A stretch of DNA of 64,000 nucleotides from Sedimentitalea sp041224545 (GCF_041224545.1 NZ_JBGFGP010000176.1:124001-188000), one strand, 5' to 3'; positions 46,316 to 55,294 are shown, counted from the stretch's first letter. The notes: a model not told the origin generated them from the letters alone. Translations and numbers: made by a program.

Positions 46316-47602
46316 TCAGGGTTGCGCCGGTTCGGTCTGGGCTTCTGCGACCATGCGCGCAAGGTCGCGATCCTGTTCCAGATCGGCAATCTGGAAGCGG
46401 TCCTGCACTTCCTCGACCGACAGGGGCAGGTTCGACGTAACACGCCCGCGTTCGCCAACGGGGCCGAAATGCTGATTCCGGTAGGCAAAATAGATCGCCC
46501 CCGACTCGCCCGCCCGCAGGGTTGGCGGCTCTTCGGTCAGCGGCACATCATAGCGCTGGCCACCTTCCATGATGCCCTCGAAAATCACCGTTCCGTCTGC
46601 GGCAGTCACCCGGACCCATGACGGGCGCACGGCAACCATCTGCAACTGGGGCGCAACATCTTCCACGACCTGCGGCACCGCCGCCCCGTCCGGGCGCGGC
46701 CCGTCAAGACGCGGGTCGTAGGAATTGAGGTTCCCGGCGACCTGCAGATCGGGCAGGTCGGGCTGGCTGAAGGTTCCGCCACTGCGCGGATCGAGCGTTG
46801 AAATCGGCGCATCCCGCGCGACCAGAACCGGCACATCCAGAGCCTGCGGGCGATAAAGCCTGTCCAGCGCCTCGGCGCGTCGCATTTCACCCGTCTCTTC
46901 GTCATCGTCCTGCACCGCCCCCTTGAGCGGATCGAGATCGGACAGAACCACGGGGGCCTGCTCGACCGGGGCGAGTTGGACCTGCTGAACCTGTTTGAGC
47001 ACGCTCCAGCCACCAAAGCCGATACCGCCGATCAGCGCCAGCAACACCAGCATCGCCCCGACGGCCCGCGGCTCGACATGGCTGAAGACGCTTTCGCGCA
47101 GTGGAATGAACGGCGTGTTGGGCGAGGTGAACGGATCGCTGAGCCTGTCGCGCCCGACATTTCCGCCGCCATTCTGCTGTTTCTTGACGGTAGAGGCCGC
47201 CGCCGACATTCCATGCGCGACGGTAAAACCGCTTTCCCGACAAAACGCCGCAAAGGACTCGTCGGGATCCATGTTGAGATACCGCGCATAAGAGCGGACA
47301 TAGCCGGCGATGAATCCGGGCGTATCAAAGGCGGAGGGGTCGGAATTCTCGATCGCGGCGACATATGACGCCTTGATGCGCAATTCCCGCTGCACATCCA
47401 GAAGAGACTTGCCCATGGTCGCACGTTCACCGCGCATCGTGTCGCCAAGACGCAACTCGAAATCGTCAAACCCCTTGGGTCTCACGACGTCTTCTTCTAC
47501 GACCTCTGATGTGCGCGAATGCTTGCGCCCGATCATGCCTGCCCCATATCGACTGCTGCGTCCCGTCACAGCGATTTGAGTCGTCCCTTTCGACTCGTTC
47601 AC
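46316..47602 (-). CDS. RodZ-like cytoskeletal protein
   Basis: 428-residue membrane protein resembling RodZ, which links MreB to the cell envelope. N-terminal Cro/C1-type helix-turn-helix (about 53-116: GDTMRGERATMGKSLLDVQR, then RIKASYVAAIENSDPSAF), a membrane helix near 184-205 (VGAMLVLLALIGGIGF), then a Pro/Asp-rich periplasmic linker and a C-terminal DUF4115-type domain (about 320-400) with WVRVTAADGTVIFEG. GTG start preceded by AAAGAAGAGC; an ATG 22 codons later is the alternative. Located between hemA and ispG on the same strand, 73 bases from ispG. Confidence 0.83.
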   Translation of the reverse strand: MNESKGTTQIAVTGRSSRYGAGMIGRKHSRTSEVVEEDVVRPKGFDDFELRLGDTMRGERATMGKSLLDVQRELRIKASYVAAIENSDPSAFDTPGFIAGYVRSYARYLNMDPDESFAAFCRESGFTVAHGMSAAASTVKKQQNGGGNVGRDRLSDPFTSPNTPFIPLRESVFSHVEPRAVGAMLVLLALIGGIGFGGWSVLKQVQQVQLAPVEQAPVVLSDLDPLKGAVQDDDEETGEMRRAEALDRLYRPQALDVPVLVARDAPISTLDPRSGGTFSQPDLPDLQVAGNLNSYDPRLDGPRPDGAAVPQVVEDVAPQLQMVAVRPSWVRVTAADGTVIFEGIMEGGQRYDVPLTEEPPTLRAGESGAIYFAYRNQHFGPVGERGRVTSNLPLSVEEVQDRFQIADLEQDRDLARMVAEAQTEPAQP

Positions 47603-47657
47603 GCTCTTCTTTAGATTATGCTAACACAGCGCAAGCAATTTGCACACAGGCTTGGTT

Positions 47658-48893
47658 TCAGGCGGACAGTTCGGCGCGATTCAGCGCACAATGCGACCAG
47701 AGAGCGTCCATTGCCGCGACAAGGCGGTCCATTTCCCTTGGCCCGTGCACCGGCGACGGCGTAAAGCGAAGCCGTTCGGTTCCGCGCGGAACCGTCGGAA
47801 AGTTGATCGGCTGCACGTAGATGCCATAATCCTGAAGCAACATGTCGCTCAGCTTTTTCGTATGGACCGGGTTGCCGACAATGACCGGCACGATATGGCT
47901 GCCGTGATCGATGATGGGCAGGCCCATCGCCTTGAGCCGGGTCTTCAGTATGCGTGCCTGGGTCTGATGCGCTTCGCGCAAATCCCGCGCCTTTTTCAGA
48001 TGGGCCACCGACGCCGCTGCACCGGCCGCCACAGCTGGCGGCAAGGAAGTCGTGAAGATGAAGCCCGGCGCATAAGAGCGGATGGCGTCACACATTTTGT
48101 AGCTGGCCGCGATGTAACCACCCATGACGCCATAGGCCTTGGCCAGCGTGCCGTTGATAATGTCCAGACGGTGCATCAGCCGGTCGCGTTCGGCCACCCC
48201 GGCCCCGCGCGGACCATACATGCCCACAGCATGCACTTCGTCGATATAGGTCAGGGCGTTGAACTCGTCGGCAAGGTCGCAAATCGCCTCGATCGGGCCA
48301 AAATCGCCATCCATCGAGTAGATGGATTCAAAAGCGATCAGCTTGGGCGCGGCCGGATCGTCGGCTTCCAGCAGTTCGCGCAGATGCGCGACGTCATTGT
48401 GGCGGAAAATGCGCTTGGCACCGCCGTTGCGGCGCACCCCTTCGATCATCGACGCATGATTTAATTCGTCGGAATAGATGATCAGGCCGGGAAACAGCTT
48501 GGGCAGCGTGCTCAGCGTGGCGTCATTGGCAATATAGGCGCTGGTGAACAGAAGCGCGCTTTCCTTGCCGTGCAAATCCGCCAGCTCGGCCTCCAGACGC
48601 TTGTGATAGACGGTCGTGCCCGAGATGTTGCGCGTTCCTCCGGACCCTGCTCCGGCCACGTCGATCGCGGATTTCATCGCGTCCAGAACCACCGGATTCT
48701 GCCCCATGCCGAGATAGTCGTTGCCGCACCAGACACTGATATCCGCCTCTGTTCCATCCGGACGGGTCCACACGGCCTGCGGAAAATGCCCCTTGCGGCG
48801 TTCGATGTCGATGAACGTGCGATAGCGGCCTTCTTCGTGCAGTCGCGCGATCGCGGTGTCGAGTTTTGCGGTATAGTCCACCCGCTCCTCCAT
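47658..48893 (-). CDS. hemA: 5-aminolevulinate synthase
   Basis: Pyridoxal-phosphate enzyme making 5-aminolevulinate from glycine and succinyl-CoA, the C4 route to tetrapyrroles typical of alphaproteobacteria. 411 residues. Substrate/PLP motifs: FIDIERRKGHFP (about 27-38), VWCGNDYLGMGQNPVVL (about 53-69), GGTRNISGTTVYH, YIDEVHAVGMYGPRGAG (about 222-238) and the PLP lysine in GTLAKAYGVMGGY (about 251-263). Start at MEERVDYTAKL behind CAGGACAAGAT; farther upstream in-frame starts add 31 unconserved residues. The 588-base upstream region has repeated GTTC elements. Confidence 0.96.
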   Translation of the reverse strand: MEERVDYTAKLDTAIARLHEEGRYRTFIDIERRKGHFPQAVWTRPDGTEADISVWCGNDYLGMGQNPVVLDAMKSAIDVAGAGSGGTRNISGTTVYHKRLEAELADLHGKESALLFTSAYIANDATLSTLPKLFPGLIIYSDELNHASMIEGVRRNGGAKRIFRHNDVAHLRELLEADDPAAPKLIAFESIYSMDGDFGPIEAICDLADEFNALTYIDEVHAVGMYGPRGAGVAERDRLMHRLDIINGTLAKAYGVMGGYIAASYKMCDAIRSYAPGFIFTTSLPPAVAAGAAASVAHLKKARDLREAHQTQARILKTRLKAMGLPIIDHGSHIVPVIVGNPVHTKKLSDMLLQDYGIYVQPINFPTVPRGTERLRFTPSPVHGPREMDRLVAAMDALWSHCALNRAELSA

Positions 48894-49140
48894 ATCTTGT
48901 CCTGCCGTTAACGGCGACAGTTTCGGCATACGGCAGCACCGCATTTTCGTTCTGGAATGATTATAGTTTGTCCGGTTCATGATCAACTCTTAACGGCGGG
49001 CGTCATGTCGCAGCCCTGATCTGGATCAACCGGCCCGATTTTTAATGTCATGGTCCGGAATACCCGACTTGTTCGAAACGCGCGAAACGGTGATGCTCGG
49101 CTCGTAGGTTAAAGTAACAATTTCAAACTCTTGATTTGCA

Positions 49141-49191
49141 GTTCGGTAACTTGTTCCACGGTTTGATATTGCGAAGTTCAGTAAACAGTTC
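49141..49191. promoter_or_regulatory. two direct-repeat elements GTTC-N8-GTTC
   Basis: GTTCGGTAACTTGTTC (49141-49156) and GTTCAGTAAACAGTTC (49176-49191) share 12 of 16 positions including GTAA at positions 6-9, and lie 35 bases apart. They look like paired binding sites of a tandem-reading regulator. They are not LexA boxes of alphaproteobacteria, which have seven rather than eight bases between GTTC units. Confidence 0.35.
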
Positions 49192-49290
49192 AGCGTTTTG
49201 CCTTCCCCGTCGGCGTCGTGTTCTTGTGATGTGTTGGTAGTGTTAAGCGGTAACGCAATCCCTCCTTTGGTGGGTAGGAGACGAGGAAAA

Positions 49291-49334
49291 GGCGGCAATC
49301 GGCATCCGTTATTCTGGCGGTGCCGGTTGCCGCC
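49291..49334. repeat. long hairpin upstream of M20 peptidase gene
   Basis: GGCGGCAATCGGCA pairs with TGCCGGTTGCCGCC (14 bp, one G-U) around a 16-base loop. On the minus strand it is followed by TTTTCC, giving terminator-like features in the hemA direction about 400 bases before hemA. Confidence 0.6.
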
Positions 49335-49481
49335 GATTGTTCAGAGCGTTTCGGGTTGCCGACAGACAGGCAGGCCCGTGGGCTCAACCCCATGACGACA
49401 GCGGACGCTGCCGCACTGACGGCTGGACACCCGATACCGCGCTGATACGGTCGTCGCGACTCGTATCAACCGGAGCCGCAC

Positions 49482-50864
49482 ATGTCCCTCACCGACGTTC
49501 TGACCCGTATCGACACCGATCTATCGGCGGCCACCGACCGCCTGATGGAGCTGCTGCGCATTCCGTCGATCTCGACCGATCCGGCCTATGACGCCGATTG
49601 CGACCGCGCCGCGGATTGGCTGGTCGCCGACCTCAACAGTCTCGGGATCGCAACCGAGAAACGGAAAACACCCGGCCATCCGATGGTTGTCGGCCATCTG
49701 GATGGCGAGGGGCCGCATCTGCTGTTTTATGGCCATTACGATGTCCAGCCGGTCGATCCGCTCGACCTGTGGTCGCATGATCCTTTTGACCCCGATATTC
49801 ATGACACGCCGGCGGGCAAGGTGATCCGCGGGCGGGGCAGTTCCGATGACAAGGGACAGTTGATGACCTTTGTCGAAGCCTGTCGCGCGTGGAAAGCGGT
49901 GCACGGCACCCTGCCCTGCAAGTTGACGTTCTTTCTCGAAGGCGAAGAGGAAAGCGGTTCGCCCAGCCTTGTGCCTTTCATGCGGGCGCATGCCGAAGAA
50001 CTGAAGGCCGATATCGCGCTGATCTGCGATACCTCGATGGTCTCGCCCGGTGTGCCGTCGATCGCCGGGCAACTGCGCGGCATGCTCAAGGATGAATTCA
50101 CCATCCACGGCCCCAGCCGGGACCTGCATTCTGGTCACTATGGCGGGCCCGGCCTCAATCCGCTGCGGGAAATCTCGCGCATCATCGCATCGTTTCACGA
50201 TCCGGAAACCGGAGCGGTGGCGGTCGAGGGGTTTTACGACGGCGTGCCCGAGGTTTCGGATGACATGCTGCGTCAGTGGCAAAACTGCGGCTTTGACGAA
50301 GCGGCCTATCTGGGCGCGGTCGGTTACAACCAGGCTCATGGGGAAAAGGCCTATTCGACACTGGAGCAGCAATGGTCGCGTCCGACGCTGGAGATCAACG
50401 GCCTGTGGGGCGGATACCAGGGCGCGGGCACCAAGACGGTGATCCCGGCCGAGGCGCATTGCAAGCTGACGTGCCGACTTGTCGGCGACATGGATCCGGA
50501 TCGCCTGCGCGAGCGGATCCGCGCCCATGTCGAGGCGCGACTGTCCCCCGATGCACGGGTCACGTGGGACGGCAACCTTGACGGCTCGCCCGCCTCGGTG
50601 ATGAATACCGACCGCCCGGAATTCGAAGCCGCCCGGCAGGCGCTTTCGGACGAGTGGGAGCGCGAGGCGGTCATCGTCGGCATGGGCGGCTCGATCCCGA
50701 TTGCCGGGTTCTTCAAGGAAATTCTGGGCCTCGATTCGATGCTGGTCGGCTATGCCAACGAAGATGACGCCATCCATTCGCCGAACGAGAAATACGACCT
50801 CAAGAGCTTTCACAAGGGCATCCGGAGCTGGGCGCGCATTCTTGATGCCCTGACGCGCCGGTGA
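49482..50864 (+). CDS. M20-family metallopeptidase (dipeptidase)
   Basis: 460-residue zinc peptidase of the M20/M25/M40 family (ArgE/DapE/PepV-like), cytoplasmic. Metal ligands and catalytic residues are visible: LLFYGHYDVQPVD (about 76-88, His and Asp), RGSSDDKGQLMTFVE (about 109-123, bridging Asp), EGEEESGSPSL (about 147-157, catalytic Glu pair), DTSMVSPG, and the late VGYANEDDAIHSPNEK (about 424-439). Substrate likely a dipeptide, not determinable. GGAG lies before the ATG. The hydrolase gene overlaps its stop (GTGA), so they are co-translated. Confidence 0.92.
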   Translation: MSLTDVLTRIDTDLSAATDRLMELLRIPSISTDPAYDADCDRAADWLVADLNSLGIATEKRKTPGHPMVVGHLDGEGPHLLFYGHYDVQPVDPLDLWSHDPFDPDIHDTPAGKVIRGRGSSDDKGQLMTFVEACRAWKAVHGTLPCKLTFFLEGEEESGSPSLVPFMRAHAEELKADIALICDTSMVSPGVPSIAGQLRGMLKDEFTIHGPSRDLHSGHYGGPGLNPLREISRIIASFHDPETGAVAVEGFYDGVPEVSDDMLRQWQNCGFDEAAYLGAVGYNQAHGEKAYSTLEQQWSRPTLEINGLWGGYQGAGTKTVIPAEAHCKLTCRLVGDMDPDRLRERIRAHVEARLSPDARVTWDGNLDGSPASVMNTDRPEFEAARQALSDEWEREAVIVGMGGSIPIAGFFKEILGLDSMLVGYANEDDAIHSPNEKYDLKSFHKGIRSWARILDALTRR

Positions 50865-51736
50865 GCGTGCTCCCCGGATTTACCGATGCCCGTGCCGAGG
50901 TGAACGGGCAAACCATCGCCTATTCCCGTGCGGGCGACGGTCCGCCGGTGCTGCTACTGCATGGGTTTCCGCAGACGCGGGCCATGTGGCATGCCATTGC
51001 GCCGGCTCTTGCCGAGCGGTTTACCGTGATCGCCGCAGACCTGCGCGGCTATGGCGAGAGCAGCAAGCCCGGCTCGGTTCAGGATTACAGCTTTCGCAAC
51101 ATGGCCGCCGATCAGAGGGCCCTGATGGTGTCGCTGGGTTTCGAGCGCTTTCACCTCATTGGCCATGACCGGGGTGCCCGTACCGCACATCGCCTGGCGC
51201 TGGACTGGGAAAAGGCCGTGCGCAGCCTGACCCTGATGGATATCGTTCCGACGCATTTCCTGCTCGAAAACCTGGGCAGGGAAGTGGCATCGGCCTATTA
51301 TCACTGGTTCTTTCTTGCCCAGCCATCCCCCTTTCCCGAAACCATGATCGCGCAGGACACCGACTGGTATTTCGAAAGCTGTCTCACGTCCTGGGGAGCC
51401 GCCGAGCTGGACGACTTCGACCCAGAGGCGCTTTATGCCTACCGGCAAAGCTGGCGCTGGCCTGACACCATCGCCGCCATGTGCAATGATTATCGCGCGG
51501 CGATCCAGCTTGATTTTGCCCATGACGCGGCCGATCTCGGGCGGCGTGTGCCATGCCCGGCACTTGTGCTCTATGGCGCTGACGGGGTCATGGCGCGGGA
51601 ATACGATGTCCCTGCCAGTTGGGCCGTAAGACTGGCGGACATGCGCGCGCGTGCGATGCCCGGCGGACATTTCTTTCCCGAACTCCACGGGGACGAGACC
51701 ACCGAAATCCTTGTGGATTTCCTGAGCGAACACTGA
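50861..51736 (+). CDS. alpha/beta hydrolase, fluoroacetate dehalogenase-like
   Basis: 291-residue hydrolase. Every residue known to act in the Rhodopseudomonas fluoroacetate dehalogenase has a counterpart at a nearly constant offset: nucleophile Asp103 with Arg104 and Arg107 (GHDRGARTAHR), acid Asp127 (LMDIVPTH), halide-binding His148-Trp149 and Tyr214 (CNDYRAAIQ), and catalytic His270 (PGGHFFPEL). Oxyanion segment LLLHGFPQTRAMW (31-43). Esterases and epoxide hydrolases of this fold usually lack the Arg pair and the His-Trp pair. GTG start overlapping the M20 peptidase stop. Defluorination or dechlorination of haloacetates is inferred, not shown. Confidence 0.8.
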   Translation: MSVLPGFTDARAEVNGQTIAYSRAGDGPPVLLLHGFPQTRAMWHAIAPALAERFTVIAADLRGYGESSKPGSVQDYSFRNMAADQRALMVSLGFERFHLIGHDRGARTAHRLALDWEKAVRSLTLMDIVPTHFLLENLGREVASAYYHWFFLAQPSPFPETMIAQDTDWYFESCLTSWGAAELDDFDPEALYAYRQSWRWPDTIAAMCNDYRAAIQLDFAHDAADLGRRVPCPALVLYGADGVMAREYDVPASWAVRLADMRARAMPGGHFFPELHGDETTEILVDFLSEH

Positions 51737-51829
51737 CCCGGCGTCACTTTGCCGGCCCCTTGCAGCCGTATCGCGCCACCCCATCTTGGATGCGCAGCCC
51801 ATGCACGGTTGAACGAAAGGACCAATATC

Positions 51830-52582
51830 ATGCGACCCATTTCAACGGTCTTGTCCACAGCGCTTGCGATTCTCGTGGCGCTCTCGGTGCCCGCACGGGC
51901 GGGGGATGCAGAGATGTTCAGCGTGACAGGCCAGATCGGATATCGTGAGCGCATCGCGTTGCTGCCGGGGAGCGTGGCAACCGTCACTCTCAGCGATGTG
52001 TCCCGCCAGGATATCGCCGCGCCGGTGATTGCAGAGACCGAATTCGCGATTCGCGGCGTGCCCACAACGTTCGAACTCACGGCGACACAAGACAGCCTGC
52101 AGCCGGGGCACCGTTATGCCCTGCGCGCGACCATCCGGGACAAGAACGGCAGCCTGCGCTGGACCACGGACACCGCGCACATGGTCGATCCGGCCCGGAC
52201 GCACACCGACCTTGGCCTCGTGACGCTGACCAAGGTTGCCGCGGCGCAGCCGGTGCTCGCCGGAGGTGAATGGCTGGTCGAGGATATCAACGGGCGGGGC
52301 GTCATAGATTTCCTGCAAACCACGCTGACTTTTGACGATGCGGGCCAGATCTCGGGCAACGCGGGATGCAACCGATACAGTGGCAGATACGAACTGCGCG
52401 GGAACACGCTGAAACTTGGGCCGCTCGCGGTTACGCGCAAGGCCTGTCCTCCGGCCGTCACCAGTCAGGAACAGGCGTTCCTTGACGCCATAGCGACGCC
52501 GCTGGATGTCGAATTCGACGAAACCGGTGCGCTGATCCTGACGAGCGAGGACGGCAAGACTCTCAAGGCGCGCCTCAAGTAA
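51830..52582 (+). CDS. YbaY-like and META (HslJ-like) two-domain secreted protein
   Basis: 250 residues. Signal peptide MRPISTVLSTALAILVALSV (1-20, cleavage near ARA-G). An N-terminal beta domain (about 28-135) with FSVTGQIGYRERIALLPGSV and YALRATIRDKNGSL resembles YbaY/YscW lipoprotein-type domains, but no lipobox is seen. A C-terminal META/HslJ domain (about 145-250) has ISGNAGCNRYSGRYELRG (about 177-194). Both domains are linked to envelope stress in Enterobacteria; a role here is inferred. ATG behind AAAGGA. Confidence 0.82.
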   Translation: MRPISTVLSTALAILVALSVPARAGDAEMFSVTGQIGYRERIALLPGSVATVTLSDVSRQDIAAPVIAETEFAIRGVPTTFELTATQDSLQPGHRYALRATIRDKNGSLRWTTDTAHMVDPARTHTDLGLVTLTKVAAAQPVLAGGEWLVEDINGRGVIDFLQTTLTFDDAGQISGNAGCNRYSGRYELRGNTLKLGPLAVTRKACPPAVTSQEQAFLDAIATPLDVEFDETGALILTSEDGKTLKARLK

Positions 52583-52587
52583 ATCGG

Positions 52588-53460
52588 TCAAACCAGACCG
52601 CTGAACCGCTCGGGCAACAGGTACTGTGTATCGAAATCCGGGCGGTCAAATTGCCAATAGCCGGTTTCGCCGCGCTTCTTCCAGGTCCGGTGCATTCGCT
52701 TGCGCAGCGGCCCCATCCTGAACTCGTCCTGCATCCTGAGCGTGGAAAAGGCCTCGAATACCGCCCGATCATCGCCCCGCGCCTCGGCGAACCAGTGGCG
52801 ACCGATGGCGGCATCCCTGATCGCGGCGCCGGTCTCTGCGCTGACGGCATTGCGCCGATCCATCGCTTCGGAATACGCGTTGAAATCGCAGTATTTCAGA
52901 TGCAGCAGATACAGGTGATCCGGCGTATGCAGCTGGTCATACTGGGTAAAATGCCCGCCGCGCGCGATCTTGGTTCCCACCGACACCACGCAGGGTTTCG
53001 AATAGTGCGGCGCGGGCCGCACATGGCGGCGGGGGCCAAGGATGCGCTCACCGATCCCGTCATGCTCCTGGTCAATCCGGTGGATTACCTCAAGCCCGAG
53101 CGGCGTCAGCACGCGGTTGGGCGGGACCCCGGCCAGGAACCCCGGCAGGTCGGTTCCCGCCTCCGGATCCAGCACCACCAGCTCGTCCACATCCCCAACG
53201 ATCACGTGATCATAATAGCAGCGCAGCCCCATCACGAAATTGTTCAACATCCGCCAACGCTTCATGTCAAAGTTCTTGTGCGGATCGCCCGGTATGCCGA
53301 TCACGTTGCAGCCAGCGGCCAGTTCGGCAACCATCGCGCCGCGTCCGTGGTTGACGACATAGCAGTTTTCACGCCCCAGCAGCCCCCCGTAATGGCGCAA
53401 CCACGCCCTGAGGAAAAAGGCGTCATCGCGCACCATCGTCAGCGCCGCCGCTGTCTGCAT
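52588..53460 (-). CDS. glycosyltransferase family 2-like protein
   Basis: 290-residue glycosyltransferase-like protein, cytoplasmic or membrane-associated. TMVRDDAFFLRAWLRHYGGL (about 8-27) and a DxD-type metal/nucleotide site GDVDELVVLDP (about 86-96) fit the GT2-like group that starts with TMVRNE/D-type N-termini (Glyco_tranf_2_4 type). Late HYSKPCVV and ARGGHFTQYDQ match the catalytic region. Start at 53460 behind CAGGA; an upstream in-frame start adds 26 residues. Convergent with the YbaY/META gene and divergent from a sulfotransferase-like gene, so probably surface glycan work. Confidence 0.75.
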   Translation of the reverse strand: MQTAAALTMVRDDAFFLRAWLRHYGGLLGRENCYVVNHGRGAMVAELAAGCNVIGIPGDPHKNFDMKRWRMLNNFVMGLRCYYDHVIVGDVDELVVLDPEAGTDLPGFLAGVPPNRVLTPLGLEVIHRIDQEHDGIGERILGPRRHVRPAPHYSKPCVVSVGTKIARGGHFTQYDQLHTPDHLYLLHLKYCDFNAYSEAMDRRNAVSAETGAAIRDAAIGRHWFAEARGDDRAVFEAFSTLRMQDEFRMGPLRKRMHRTWKKRGETGYWQFDRPDFDTQYLLPERFSGLV

Positions 53461-53602
53461 CCTTGCATTCCTGCCCGTTATCCCATTTTCGCTTAGTCTT
53501 AGCGGCAATACGGGTATAAGAGAATTTCTAATTTGCATTCATCCGCATACGTGACCAGAGGACCGCGCCCAGCTCCCTTCCAATTTTGTCAGAACCGGCG
53601 TC

Positions 53603-54319
53603 ATGGTGCGACGCGGCAGCGCCGCGCCAACCCGTTTCCAGGTGCTCGGCGAACGCTCCTCGGGGACCAATCTCGTCAAACGTCTGTTTGGCCGGAACTC
53701 CCCGATGATGCCGACCGAGACGCTTGGCTGGGAGCACGGGTTCGCGCAGGTCATGGCCATCCCTGCCGATCTCGCGGTGATCTGCGTGGTGCGCAATGCC
53801 GCCGACTGGGCGTTGTCGATGCACGCCAAGCCGTGGCACACGGTGCCCGCAGTGCAACAGCTGCCCTTTCCCGAGTTCATCCGCGCGCCGTGGCAGACCA
53901 TCATCGACCGCCCCCGGTATTTTGCCGGCGCGACTGAACTTGTCGGTCAACCTCTCATGCAGGACCGACACCCGATCAGCGGCGCGGTCTTTGACAATCT
54001 CTTCGAACTGCGGCGTGCCAAGGTTGCGTCGTTGCTCGGCTATCTCAACCGCGACTGTACCTGCGTGATCCTGCGCCTGGAAGAGGTTCAGAAGGACCCC
54101 GAAAGCCGCATCGCAGAAACGCTGTTGGCGCTTGGCCTGCCCCCCCGAAAAGAGGCATTTCGCCCCGTCACGAAACGACTTGGATCAAGGTTCAAACCCG
54201 CCGTTCCAAGGCGCCCGAGCACGCCGGCCCGCCTTGCTCCGACCGATCTGGAGCATCTGCGCGCGCATATCGACACCGGGATCGAGGCGGAACTGGGCTA
54301 TCGCTATGACGGGTCCTGA
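53603..54319 (+). CDS. sulfotransferase-like P-loop protein
   Basis: 238 residues, no clear family. The N-terminus RFQVLGERSSGTNLVKRLF (about 11-29) has the glycine/serine P-loop found in sulfotransferases, and VICVVRNAADWALSMHAKP (about 59-77) resembles the 3'-phosphosulfate-binding strand with Arg and Ser. No signal peptide. Its 3' end overlaps the convergent methyltransferase gene by 16 bases. Together with the neighbouring glycosyltransferase and methyltransferase it suggests a small glycan- or lipid-decorating group. Weak ribosome-binding site. Confidence 0.6.
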   Translation: MVRRGSAAPTRFQVLGERSSGTNLVKRLFGRNSPMMPTETLGWEHGFAQVMAIPADLAVICVVRNAADWALSMHAKPWHTVPAVQQLPFPEFIRAPWQTIIDRPRYFAGATELVGQPLMQDRHPISGAVFDNLFELRRAKVASLLGYLNRDCTCVILRLEEVQKDPESRIAETLLALGLPPRKEAFRPVTKRLGSRFKPAVPRRPSTPARLAPTDLEHLRAHIDTGIEAELGYRYDGS

Positions 54320-55197
54320 CAGGGTTGCTGTCGCATCTCTGCCGGGCGTAACCGGCGCAGCACCCCGACACGCCCCTGATGCGCAACCTGCGCAAAGCCG
54401 AAGCGGCGCGCCTTGTTGAACACTGCGTGCACCTCCTGCCAATTTGCCTTGTCGACGTCATCAAGAAAAATCATCGCGCCGGGACGAACGATTTTCGCAA
54501 TCACCGCAAGTTCGCGCCGCAGGTAGGACGCCGTGTGATTTCCGTCGATCAGCACGAAATCGAACTTGCATCCCAGACGCTCGAGATTGCCCAGCCCCTC
54601 GGACGCGCTTTGCCCGTGATAACTGGCAAAGGCCGTCGCGCTGCCGCTGGCGTTCTTGACGTCGTATATCGGGCTCGGTTCGAGACTGAAGGCTGTCACC
54701 GGGATCCAGTTGCCCTCGAACCCGTAGCGATTCATCAGCCCCACAACCAGATCCTGCGGTGAATCGACACCCCGATGTGGCACGTTCGGATCAATGCTCA
54801 GCACGACCGCGCCGGAATCCAGACGGCACGCTGCATCGCACAGATGCGCGAGCGATATTCCGACAAAATTCCCGATATGCAGCCCCCGCAGCCCGTGATT
54901 AAGGCGCGGTTTGGGAAGGCGCGAGGCGATGAATTCCAATGCCTCGCGCGGCATGCTGCCTTCGCGAATGTCCCGCGCGCTGCCCCGCCGCGTCGCAAAG
55001 GCGAATCGCATCGCGTCATCATAGTCATAGGAACGGTGTTCAAAGGCACTGCGCCGCTTTTTCCAGCGATCCGCCGCGTAGAGCCGACTGTTGCCCCAGA
55101 CCATCGGCCACGTCCCCTGATCCGGGATCTTGCCGGTCAACAGCGAAACGACCCGTGCGCCGGTGATCTTGACCCATGCAGAGGCTGAACGGGACAT
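54304..55197 (-). CDS. class I SAM-dependent methyltransferase-like protein
   Basis: 297 residues. GLRGLHIGNFVGISLAHLC (about 103-121) is in the position of the SAM-binding glycine loop; strand-2 acid in VLSIDPNVPHRGVD, and CKFDFVLIDGNHTASYLRREL (split here: KFDFVLIDGNHTASYL, about 214-229) has the VLIDGxH motif of the Methyltransf_24 group, often sugar or cephalosporin-type O-methyltransferases. Substrate unknown. ATG at 55197 behind GGAAG. It overlaps the sulfotransferase-like gene at the 3' end, and a 15-bp palindrome sits 40 bases upstream of its start. Confidence 0.75.
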   Translation of the reverse strand: MSRSASAWVKITGARVVSLLTGKIPDQGTWPMVWGNSRLYAADRWKKRRSAFEHRSYDYDDAMRFAFATRRGSARDIREGSMPREALEFIASRLPKPRLNHGLRGLHIGNFVGISLAHLCDAACRLDSGAVVLSIDPNVPHRGVDSPQDLVVGLMNRYGFEGNWIPVTAFSLEPSPIYDVKNASGSATAFASYHGQSASEGLGNLERLGCKFDFVLIDGNHTASYLRRELAVIAKIVRPGAMIFLDDVDKANWQEVHAVFNKARRFGFAQVAHQGRVGVLRRLRPAEMRQQPCQDPS

Positions 55198-55236
55198 TTC
55201 GATTCTTCCAAATTGCAATAATCAAGATATTCCGGG

Positions 55237-55251
55237 TTTACGTTGCGTAAA
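55237..55251. promoter_or_regulatory. palindrome upstream of the methyltransferase gene
   Basis: TTTACG-TTG-CGTAAA is a perfect 6-bp inverted repeat with a three-base centre, 40 bases before the methyltransferase start. Its core TTGCGT also occurs in the palindrome at 59198. It could be an operator. Confidence 0.35.
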
Positions 55252-55294
55252 TCAACCCGGCTGTCGGCAAAGCGCGTGCAGATCATGATGGGAA

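Larger units (their letters stand above)
48894..49481. other. 588-base intergenic region between divergent hemA and M20 peptidase genes
   Basis: No convincing gene. Its GC content is visibly lower than the surroundings, mainly 49030-49260. It holds two GTTC-N8-GTTC elements (49141-49191) and one long hairpin (49291-49334). A minus-strand reading frame of 90 codons at 49026-49298 has no ribosome-binding site and an odd composition. The region presumably carries the hemA and peptidase promoters. Confidence 0.6.

Noticed and set aside
49141..49191. LexA (SOS) boxes
   Set aside because: Alphaproteobacterial LexA sites need seven bases between the GTTC units; both elements have eight.
49026..49298. 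90-codon minus-strand frame in the hemA/peptidase gap
   Set aside because: No ribosome-binding site, atypical composition and no recognisable feature; it lies in low-GC regulatory-looking sequence.
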